Shown here one piece after another: positions 7,401-12,490 of a DNA stretch of 12,490 bases. The notes under the pieces were generated by a model. It did no database searches and was not told where the DNA came from. It saw only the letters and a list, made by a program, of their open reading frames with translations. Origin of the DNA: Galactobacter sp. (GTDB taxonomy: Bacteria; Actinomycetota; Actinomycetes; Actinomycetales; Micrococcaceae). The position numbers and the translations under genes are program-made. Each line of letters begins with the position of its first letter. Positions within the stretch are counted from its first letter, which is position 1. The stretch spans positions 1 to 12,490 of the forward strand of contig NZ_JALAGT010000063.1 of the NCBI RefSeq assembly GCF_022712295.1, given 5' to 3'.

Positions 7401-7984
7401 GCGTCAGTGCCCGACGGCGTGGAGGCGCCGTCCGCGGACCCCACCGCCGCGTCGTCGTCCATGGTGTCCGGATCAGCCTTCCGCGAGCGTTTCCCGTCCA
7501 GGGGGACGCCGAACCACAGCAACAACACGACGGCGATCATGGACAGCACGATGAAGGAATCGGCGACGTTGAAGATCGCGAAATTGCCGACGGAGATGAA
7601 GTCCACCACGTGGCCCTGGCCGAAGGACGGCTCGCGGAAGAGCCGATCGGTCAGGTTGCCCAACGTGCCGGCCAGCAGCCCGCCCAGGGCCAACCCCCAG
7701 GTCCGCGTACGGACCCTGGGGAGCAGGAATGCCGCGACGGCCACGGCAACCACAGACATGAAGATCGTGAAGATCCACGTGTAGCCCTCTCCGAGAGAGA
7801 AAGCGGCACCTGAGTTGCGGATGGAGTACCAGCGAGCCAGCCCTGGGATCACATCGATGCTCTCGTAGAGATCCATCTTGGTCACCACGAGGTGCTTGGT
7901 GAACTGGTCGAGTCCGTACCCCACCACCAGCACGAGACCGGCCAGCCCCAGAGCTGCTCCCCTACTGGTTCGCTGCTGGTTCAT
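7397..7984 (-). CDS. lspA: Lipoprotein signal peptidase (signal peptidase II)
   Basis: Membrane aspartic protease that removes the signal peptide of prolipoproteins after the lipobox Cys has been lipidated. The 195 residues form four predicted membrane helices (about 10-28, 66-88, 95-112, 135-160). The catalytic aspartates are Asp128 (GHVVDFISVGNFAIFNVADS) and Asp142, and GNLTDR (109-114) is conserved, as is NSGAAFS (57-63). About 35 residues after the last helix form a hydrophilic acidic tail (about 164-195) rich in Asp, Ala, Ser and Thr that is longer than in the minimal family. AAGGA lies 9 bases before the ATG. The gene stands alone after a strong hairpin that closes the divIVA unit, so it probably has its own promoter in 7985-8044, although I could not find a convincing one. 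Its stop overlaps the start of the pseudouridine synthase. Confidence 0.96.
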   Translation of the reverse strand: MNQQRTSRGAALGLAGLVLVVGYGLDQFTKHLVVTKMDLYESIDVIPGLARWYSIRNSGAAFSLGEGYTWIFTIFMSVVAVAVAAFLLPRVRTRTWGLALGGLLAGTLGNLTDRLFREPSFGQGHVVDFISVGNFAIFNVADSFIVLSMIAVVLLLWFGVPLDGKRSRKADPDTMDDDAAVGSADGASTPSGTDA

Positions 7985-8044
7985 GCGTTACCGACCGTCC
8001 TTCGATGTTGCGGGGTGAAGAAGTGAGTATGTTCTGGACAGACC

Positions 8045-8083
8045 ACGACGGCGGCACCTCAGTTTCTGTGGTGCCGCCGTCGT
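8045..8083 (-). terminator. Strong hairpin between divIVA and lspA, probable terminator
   Basis: Bases 8045-8058 are a perfect 14-bp reverse complement of 8070-8083. The 11-base loop can add CAG/CTG pairs (8060-8062 with 8066-8068) beyond a T/T mismatch. It begins 30 bases after the divIVA stop. The bases that follow on the minus strand (GGTCTGTCCAG) hold no T-run. It probably ends the ftsZ-divIVA transcripts and separates them from lspA. Confidence 0.65.
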
Positions 8084-8113
8084 TCGAGGCTCGTGAACGA
8101 GCTCAGGTCCGGA

Positions 8114-8857
8114 TCAGTTGTCCAACGGGCCGGGCTCGTCTGCGATCACGGGCGAGGAGTCGAGGTCCTTCAGCTGCCCCTGGATGTAGCTGGTCAGGCG
8201 AGAGCGGTAGTCGCGCTCGAAGCCGCGCAGCTTGTCGATCTGCGTCTCGAGCGTGGACTTCTTGCCCTCGAGGTCGGCCAGCGTCTTCTGACGGGTCTCC
8301 TCTGCCTGCTTGGTGGTCTTCTCGGCGTCGGCTTCTGCCGATGCCACCAGGTTCTTGGCCTTGGTCTCGGCCTCGGCCACCAGGATCTGGGACTTGCTCT
8401 GGGCCTCGGGGACCAGGCGATCGCGCTCGGTGGCACCCTGGGCCACGTAGTCGTCGTGCACCTTCTGCGCCATGGCAAGCAGTCCGTTGGCGCTGGTGGC
8501 GTCGCCGCCGGCCACTGCTGCCGGGGCGGGTGCCGCGATGGGTGCTTCCACGACCTCGGGTTCCGGGGCGGGCGCCTCGGGCGCCGGTTCCGGCTCGGCA
8601 GGCTGCTCGACGGCCGGCTCGGCCACGGCCACTGGTGCCGGCACCTCTGCCTCTGGCTCAGGAGCCTCTGCAGCGACCGGAGCGGGAGCTCCACCCTGAG
8701 ACAGCTGCGCCCGCAGCTCGTCGTTCTCCTTGTTGAGTCGGCGCAGTTCCTCGACGACCTCGTCCAGGAAGTCGTCGACCTCGTCCTGGTCGTATCCCTC
8801 ACGGAACTTGGTCGGCTGGAAACGCTTGTTGACTACGTCATCTGGCGTCAGTGCCAT
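8114..8857 (-). CDS. divIVA: DivIVA/Wag31 polar growth and septum-site protein
   Basis: Cytoplasmic coiled-coil scaffold that gathers at curved membrane (poles and septa) and directs cell-wall growth in actinobacteria. The 247 residues begin with the conserved membrane-binding domain (1-52, with FREGYDQDEVDDFLDEVVEE at 18-37 and a first coiled coil). A low-complexity linker follows (54-120) made almost only of Ala, Pro, Glu and Val, with no Ser, Thr, Lys or Arg. A long C-terminal coiled coil (about 123-228) and a short acidic end complete it. The start is supported by GAGGTGA just upstream (8862-8868). It closes the division block, with yggT 161 bases upstream. That gap holds a weak hairpin and a possible -10 element, so it may also be transcribed alone. 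Mycobacterial Wag31 is phosphorylated in its linker; no such site is present here. Confidence 0.96.
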   Translation of the reverse strand: MALTPDDVVNKRFQPTKFREGYDQDEVDDFLDEVVEELRRLNKENDELRAQLSQGGAPAPVAAEAPEPEAEVPAPVAVAEPAVEQPAEPEPAPEAPAPEPEVVEAPIAAPAPAAVAGGDATSANGLLAMAQKVHDDYVAQGATERDRLVPEAQSKSQILVAEAETKAKNLVASAEADAEKTTKQAEETRQKTLADLEGKKSTLETQIDKLRGFERDYRSRLTSYIQGQLKDLDSSPVIADEPGPLDN

Positions 8858-8898
8858 CGGGTCACCTCGATAATTGGTACGTGCAGCGATGTCTGGTT

Positions 8899-8922
8899 CA
8901 CCGACATGCTAACTGTTCGGTG
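8899..8922. repeat. Short inverted repeat in the divIVA leader
   Basis: CACCGA (8899-8904) pairs with TCGGTG (8917-8922), and CA/TG (8905-8906 with 8914-8915) can extend the stem past one bulged T. It lies 42 bases before the divIVA start. It could be an operator or a leader hairpin, or it may be chance. Confidence 0.3.
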
Positions 8923-8964
8923 TGGATACGAACCATCACCGCTGTGCCGGTCCGTCTCAACCAC

Positions 8965-8970
8965 TGTATA
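8965..8970 (-). promoter_or_regulatory. Possible -10 element upstream of divIVA
   Basis: TATACA on the minus strand, within GTTATACAG, about 110 bases before the divIVA ATG. No matching -35 element is visible at 17 bases. It directly follows the candidate yggT terminator, which is a sensible place for an internal promoter, but the evidence is thin. Confidence 0.2.
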
Positions 8971-8978
8971 ACGATTCC

Positions 8979-9003
8979 GTCTCCTTGCCGCGAAGGAGGA
9001 GAC
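8979..9003 (-). terminator. Weak hairpin after yggT
   Basis: GTCTCC (8979-8984) pairs with GGAGAC (8998-9003). Alternatively CTCCTT (8981-8986) pairs with AAGGAG (8993-8998) around a 6-base loop. It lies 15 bases after the yggT stop. There is no T-run, so it may be only a partial terminator or an RNA stability element. Confidence 0.3.
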
Positions 9004-9018
9004 AATGGTCATATTTAA

Positions 9019-9324
9019 TCAAACTGGGATGGTGGTGCCCAAGCGCCAGACGATCCGCTGAAGGATCGTCACCACGAAGAACACCACGATGAAGGAAAGA
9101 TCCAGGCGAAGACCGCCAAGATTCAGCGGCGGAATGATCTTCCTGACCCATCCGAGCGGCTTGTCGGTGGTGCCGTAGACCACCGAGGCCAACACGAGCG
9201 CCGCCCCACGCGGGCGCCACCGACGTGCAAACATCTGGATGAAATCCAGCACGATTCTGGCCATCAAGACCAGGATCAGGACGCTCAGAAGTATGTAGAT
9301 GGTCCCGAAGATCATGTCCCCCAC
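9019..9324 (-). CDS. YggT-family small membrane protein
   Basis: Small integral membrane protein of the YggT family, encoded between sepF and divIVA in actinobacteria. Homologues (YlmG) are linked to division-related or membrane protein functions, but the biochemical role is unknown. The 101 residues hold two hydrophobic helices (about 5-28 and 74-92) around a central segment with the family's Lys-Pro-Leu...Ile-Ile-Pro-Pro pattern (TDKPLGWVRKIIPPLNLGGL). The frame opens with GTG at 9324, 15 bases after the sepF stop. An ATG three codons later (9315) is an alternative and would shorten the protein by three residues. Neither start has an ideally spaced ribosome site, since GGGGGA lies too close to the ATG. 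Close spacing to sepF implies cotranscription. Confidence 0.9.
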   Translation of the reverse strand: MGDMIFGTIYILLSVLILVLMARIVLDFIQMFARRWRPRGAALVLASVVYGTTDKPLGWVRKIIPPLNLGGLRLDLSFIVVFFVVTILQRIVWRLGTTIPV

Positions 9325-9339
9325 AGTGCTCGGCCCGCG

Positions 9340-9888
9340 TCAGCTCTGGTTGAACAGGGCGTCGTCCTCGTGACCGGCCAGGTCCTCACCGAGAACCTCG
9401 ACACCGGCGGGGGAGAGCAAGAAGACCTTGTTGGTCACACGCTCGATGTTCCCACGCAGGGCAAAGATCAGGCCGGCAGAGAAGTCCACGAGACGCTTGG
9501 CCTCGGCTTCTCCCATGTCGGTGACATTCATGATGACGGGGATGCCGTCCCTGAAGCTCTCACCGATGATCTTGGCATCTGAGTAAGAACGTGGATGAAC
9601 GGTGGTGATCTGGCGCAACTGTGTGTCCTCTTCCGACGCGGCCACGGCTCGCTTGATGGGAGTCACAGGCGCACGGAACTCGGTGGCCTGCTCCGGCGCG
9701 GGCTCGGACGCCTCGTCGGCTTTCTCTACGGCGCGGGGTGCATGGGACACCTCGGGCTCTGCGGTCTGGGGCTCGACCACGACCTGAGTGCGAGCACGTG
9801 GCGCCGGTTCAGGCGCAACAGCGTCCTGGGCCTCTTCGCCTTCGGCGAGACCCAAGTAGATCATGGTCTTGCGGAGTGCTCCTGGCAT
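9340..9888 (-). CDS. sepF: Cell division protein SepF
   Basis: Membrane-associated partner of FtsZ. In actinobacteria, which lack FtsA, SepF is the essential FtsZ membrane anchor. The chosen product has 182 residues. Residues 1-16 (MPGALRKTMIYLGLAE) form the amphipathic membrane-binding helix. A variable Ala/Pro/Glu-rich linker follows (about 17-73). The C-terminal SepF domain (about 92-172) contains ITTVHPRSYSDAKIIGESFR, then DFSAGLIFALRG and a VFLLSPAGVEV segment. An open frame runs to 9939, but the extra 17 residues are not part of the conserved start, and AGGAGA (9894-9899) lies 5 bases before the ATG at 9888. yggS ends 65 bases upstream and yggT begins 15 bases downstream. Confidence 0.96.
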   Translation of the reverse strand: MPGALRKTMIYLGLAEGEEAQDAVAPEPAPRARTQVVVEPQTAEPEVSHAPRAVEKADEASEPAPEQATEFRAPVTPIKRAVAASEEDTQLRQITTVHPRSYSDAKIIGESFRDGIPVIMNVTDMGEAEAKRLVDFSAGLIFALRGNIERVTNKVFLLSPAGVEVLGEDLAGHEDDALFNQS

Positions 9889-9893
9889 AGCGG

Positions 9894-9899
9894 TCTCCT
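9894..9899 (-). promoter_or_regulatory. Ribosome binding site of sepF
   Basis: AGGAGA on the minus strand, 5 bases before the ATG at 9888. It fixes the sepF start at the membrane-binding helix rather than at the longer frame beginning at 9939. Confidence 0.75.
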
Positions 9900-9953
9900 G
9901 TTCGATTCCAACGGATGCGCGGAACGCTCGATACGTCACCGCGCCCTTCGAAA

Positions 9954-10709
9954 CTACAGCACTGAGGGGCGGGGCCCCAGGACTTCTGTCCCGATCCGTA
10001 GGCGTGTCGCGCCGATCGCAATCGCTTCCTCGAGGTCATGACTCATCCCGGCAGAGATTTCGGTGGCCCCCGGATGCTCCCTCACGAGGGAGGCTGAGAG
10101 CTCCGCAAGCCGCTCGAAGGGAGCTCGCGGGTCCTCTCCCAAGGGGGCCACGGCCATGACGCCGCGAAGGTCCAGGTGCTCGGTTCTGGCCACGGACTCA
10201 GCCAACGTCAGCAGATCGGCAGGCGCCACTCCCCCGCGGGCCGCGGTGGAATCCGTGGTCCTGGCGACCTCGGTCCGCAAATCGACCTGAAGATAGCTGC
10301 CGACCCTGACCGGGGCCTGAGTGGCCTGTTCCAGCCTGGTGGCCGCGCCGTCCAGGGCCGACACCAGCGAGGGACGATCCACAGAATGGATCTCGCGTGA
10401 GAAACGCAGTACCTTGGCCGCCTTCTTGCTCTGCAGTTGGCCGATGAAATGCCAGGTGAGCCGGTGTCCGGCGGCGGCGACCTCCGCGGCCTTGGGACCC
10501 GCCTCCTGCTCGCGGTTCTCACCGACGTCGGTGATCCCCAGTTCGGCCAGTGTCAGCACGTCTGCAGCAGGATGGAACTTCGTGACCACGATCAGGCGAG
10601 GAGACTCGCTGCGTCCCGCGGCGACCGTGGCAGCGTCGATGCGCGCTCTGACCTTGGCCAGATTGGTGCGCAGTTGCTCCGCACGCTGGGTTGTTCCGGG
10701 CTGGTTCAT
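9954..10709 (-). CDS. YggS-family PLP homeostasis protein
   Basis: Cytoplasmic single-domain PLP-binding protein (YggS/PROSC/YlmE family) with a TIM-barrel like the N-terminal part of alanine racemase. It is not known to be an enzyme; it buffers pyridoxal 5'-phosphate and affects amino-acid and keto-acid balance. The PLP lysine is Lys44 in VVTKFHPAAD. GENREQEAGPKA (63-74) and WHFIGQLQSKK (86-96) follow. The C-terminal GMSHDLEEAIAIGATRLRIGTEVLG is the family phosphate-binding signature. The 251 residues are slightly above the common length of about 230-240. The start is supported by GAGGAG (10718-10723) 8 bases upstream, which overlaps the pgeF stop codon, so translation of the two is probably coupled. 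Its place between pgeF and sepF is typical of actinobacteria and Firmicutes. Confidence 0.95.
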   Translation of the reverse strand: MNQPGTTQRAEQLRTNLAKVRARIDAATVAAGRSESPRLIVVTKFHPAADVLTLAELGITDVGENREQEAGPKAAEVAAAGHRLTWHFIGQLQSKKAAKVLRFSREIHSVDRPSLVSALDGAATRLEQATQAPVRVGSYLQVDLRTEVARTTDSTAARGGVAPADLLTLAESVARTEHLDLRGVMAVAPLGEDPRAPFERLAELSASLVREHPGATEISAGMSHDLEEAIAIGATRLRIGTEVLGPRPSVL

Positions 10710-10721
10710 GTTCGGTTCTCC

Positions 10722-11429
10722 TCAAGCAGGATTCATCAGCGGCACTGCGAGCGAGCCGTTGCGTCGGGTCAGGTCTCCCCCTCGATATGAGAAGTAGGAC
10801 TCATCGCTCAGCGTGCAGCTGCCTTCGGTGCGGGTCAGCACGCCCAAGTCCCGGAGTTCGTGTTGCGCGGCTCCGGGAAGATCCAGCGATGACGTGCCCC
10901 ACGAGGTCTGCGCCGTGATGCCAGGACGCTGCCGTTCCGCCTCGGCGGCCATGTCCGGGGGCACCTCGTAACAGTCGCCGCAGATGCTTGGTCCGATCCA
11001 GGCCTCGATGTCCTGCGCGCCCAACTCGAGCAGCCAGTGAACCGTATTGGTGAGGATGCCGGCCAACAGTCCCTTGCGCCCCGCATGGGCAACGGCGGAC
11101 ATCTGGCCACCGCCCGCAGCGTCCGAAGCCGCGAACACCACCGGCACGCAGTCGGCGGTGAGCACCAGCGGAACCGCCGTGGCCCGCGGGTCAACCAGGG
11201 CGTCCACTTCGGGGACGTGGCCTGACTCGGCCGCCACGATCGCGACGTCAGCCGAATGCACCTGTGACATCCGGCGGAGGTCCGTGGGGGCGAAACCTGC
11301 CCTGCTCGCCACCCCCATCACCACTGCTCGAGCATCCTCCCGGCAGCCCGACATGGTCAGATCCCCGTCCTCCACCCCGGTGAAGACGGCCGCGAGGCCG
11401 GGGTGCAGCTCGAAGCGTTTCAGCTTCAT
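10722..11429 (-). CDS. pgeF: PgeF/YfiH-family protein (laccase domain), peptidoglycan editing or purine nucleoside phosphorylase
   Basis: Member of the Cu-oxidase_4 (YfiH/YlmD) family. Relatives act as purine nucleoside phosphorylase/adenosine deaminase, and E. coli PgeF removes wrongly placed L-Ser from peptidoglycan precursors; which activity applies here cannot be told. The 235 residues keep the zinc-site residues His58 (QVHSADV), Cys94 (LTADCVPVVF) and His115 (VAHAGRKGL), with IGPSICGDCYEV (145-156) typical of the family. The sequence AHAGR in place of the common AHAGWRG occurs in actinobacterial homologues, so it is not a defect. GGTGG lies 7 bases before the ATG. It follows ftsZ by 43 bases and precedes yggS by 12 bases, as in the usual division cluster. 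Confidence 0.92.
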   Translation of the reverse strand: MKLKRFELHPGLAAVFTGVEDGDLTMSGCREDARAVVMGVASRAGFAPTDLRRMSQVHSADVAIVAAESGHVPEVDALVDPRATAVPLVLTADCVPVVFAASDAAGGGQMSAVAHAGRKGLLAGILTNTVHWLLELGAQDIEAWIGPSICGDCYEVPPDMAAEAERQRPGITAQTSWGTSSLDLPGAAQHELRDLGVLTRTEGSCTLSDESYFSYRGGDLTRRNGSLAVPLMNPA

Positions 11430-11472
11430 CGCTGCACCACCGGCCTCGACCAGCTGGCACGTCGAGCCACCG

Positions 11473-12489
11473 TTACTTCAAGAAGTCCGGGACATCGAGA
11501 TCGTCGCTTCCGCGGCGGAGTTCCGGCTCGGAGATGTCCGGGTTCTCATCGTCCTCGTCGTCCAGGCTGGCCGGAACAGGCGCCACATTCGCGGCGAGGG
11601 GAACGGTGCCGAGCGGCAAGCCGGTGGGCGCAGCGGGTGCTTCCGGCGCCGACTGCGCCGAGGCCACAGGCGCTGAGGCTGCGGAAGGTCGCGGGGTAGC
11701 GGGGGCGGAGGTCATGTCCACCTGGTCGAAACCGGCGGCAATCACGGTCACACGGACCTCGTCGCCCAGGGCGTCGTCGATCACGGTACCGAAGATGATG
11801 TTGGCTTCCGGATGCGCCACCTCCTGCACCAGACGCGCGGCCTCGTTGATCTCGAACAGGCCGAGATCCGAGCCGCCCTGGATGGAGAGCAGGACGCCGT
11901 GGGCGCCGTCGATGGAGGCCTCCAACAGCGGCGAGGCGATGGCCAGCTCCGCGGCCTGCACTGCGCGATCCTCGCCGCGCGCGGAGCCGATGCCCATCAG
12001 CGCGGAACCGGCACCCTGCATCACGGACTTCACGTCGGCGAAGTCGAGGTTGATGAGGCCCGGGGTGGTGATCAGATCGGTGATGCCCTGCACACCGGAG
12101 AGCAGCACCTGGTCGGCGGAACGGAAGGCGTCCATCATCGACACCGCGCGGTCCGAGATGGAGAGCAGGCGGTCGTTCGGGATCACGATGAGCGTGTCGA
12201 CCTCGTCGCGCAGGGCGTCGATGCCGGACTCGGCCGAGTTGGCGCGACGGCGGCCCTCGAAAGTGAAGGGACGGGTCACCACTCCGATGGTGAGTGCGCC
12301 GAGGGAACGAGCGATGCGCGCCACGACAGGTGCACCACCGGTACCGGTGCCGCCACCCTCGCCTGCGGTCACGAAGACCATGTCGGCTCCCTGCAGCACC
12401 TCCTCGATCTCCGCCTCGTGGTCCTCCGCCGCCTGACGTCCCACATCGGGGTTGGCGCCTGCGCCCAGCCCGCGAGTGAGTTCACGGCC
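11473..12489 (-). CDS. ftsZ: Cell division GTPase FtsZ, N-terminus beyond the window
   Basis: Tubulin-like GTPase that polymerises into the cytokinetic ring. The frame is open to the right edge, so the first roughly 58 residues (start and first nucleotide-binding loop) are outside. The 338 visible residues begin at GRELTRGLGAGANPDVGR, the conserved T3 region. The tubulin signature GGGTGTG is at visible residues 45-51, and the catalytic T7 loop NLDFAD at 147-152. The GTPase and C-terminal domains end near ADDALGDEVRVTVIAAGFD-type sequence. A Pro/Ala-rich linker of about 75 residues then leads to the conserved C-terminal peptide DDLDVPDFLK, which binds partners such as SepF. A GTG at 12444 is an internal Val codon, not a start. 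The stop is TAA. It is the first gene of the block seen here. Confidence 0.97.
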   Translation of the reverse strand, partial: GRELTRGLGAGANPDVGRQAAEDHEAEIEEVLQGADMVFVTAGEGGGTGTGGAPVVARIARSLGALTIGVVTRPFTFEGRRRANSAESGIDALRDEVDTLIVIPNDRLLSISDRAVSMMDAFRSADQVLLSGVQGITDLITTPGLINLDFADVKSVMQGAGSALMGIGSARGEDRAVQAAELAIASPLLEASIDGAHGVLLSIQGGSDLGLFEINEAARLVQEVAHPEANIIFGTVIDDALGDEVRVTVIAAGFDQVDMTSAPATPRPSAASAPVASAQSAPEAPAAPTGLPLGTVPLAANVAPVPASLDDEDDENPDISEPELRRGSDDLDVPDFLK

Positions 12490-12490
12490 C

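Noticed and set aside
5679..7784. A 701-codon plus-strand open frame across the dnaE start, the pseudouridine synthase and lspA
   Set aside because: It is antisense to three well-identified genes, has no recognisable domain, and long antisense frames are expected in GC-rich codon-biased DNA. The same holds for the plus-strand frames at 1082-2230, 2592-3917, 4758-5576, 8093-8971 and 11534-12436.
8957..9220. An 87-codon minus-strand frame overlapping yggT
   Set aside because: It is a shifted frame within yggT, whose own frame shows the expected two membrane helices and family motif.
9889..9939. N-terminal extension of SepF to 9939
   Set aside because: AGGAGA is correctly placed for 9888, and the amphipathic membrane helix must be at the very N-terminus.
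11073..11102. PgeF AHAGR instead of AHAGWRG as a damaged active site
   Set aside because: Actinobacterial homologues commonly have Arg here, and the His and Cys zinc ligands are intact.
12442..12444. GTG at 12444 as the start of a short ftsZ
   Set aside because: The frame continues upstream to the window edge through the conserved GLGAGANPDV, so this is an internal Val codon.

Overview
The window is GC-rich bacterial chromosome from an actinobacterium. The evidence is a cell-division block in the order ftsZ, pgeF, yggS, sepF, yggT, divIVA (wag31), a polyphosphate-type glucokinase, and a DnaE1-type replicative polymerase with an intact PHP site. The gene order fits Micrococcales or relatives, but I cannot name a genus from sequence alone. 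Both ends cut genes: ppgK at the left and ftsZ at the right.

Layout: ppgK is the only plus-strand gene (3-686). All others are on the minus strand, so they are transcribed from right to left: ftsZ (partial, 12489-11473), pgeF, yggS, sepF, yggT, divIVA, then a strong hairpin at 8045-8083, then lspA, rluD-type pseudouridine synthase, dnaE, hisD and nrdR. nrdR and ppgK converge on a 181-base gap (687-867) holding two hairpins. No gap exceeds 300 bases. I saw no tRNA, rRNA, insertion sequence, CRISPR array or phage gene.

How it works together: FtsZ forms the division ring. SepF ties it to the membrane, as expected in actinobacteria, which lack FtsA. DivIVA directs polar growth. PgeF, YggS (PLP homeostasis) and YggT are the usual companions. 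The second block combines lipoprotein processing (LspA), RNA modification (RluD type), replication (DnaE), histidine synthesis (HisD) and control of ribonucleotide reductase (NrdR). lspA-rluD overlap by 4 bases and hisD-nrdR are 4 bases apart, so these pairs are probably translationally coupled.

Most of the window is conserved core genome and I found no undescribed system. The oddest signal is a perfect 20-bp inverted repeat with an 8-base loop at 1-48, starting exactly at the window edge inside ppgK. It looks more like a fold-back assembly artefact at a contig end than biology, but it should be checked. Other points of interest are the overlapping palindromes after ppgK, a hairpin that pairs fully only on the nrdR strand, and a DivIVA linker with no Ser, Thr, Lys or Arg.
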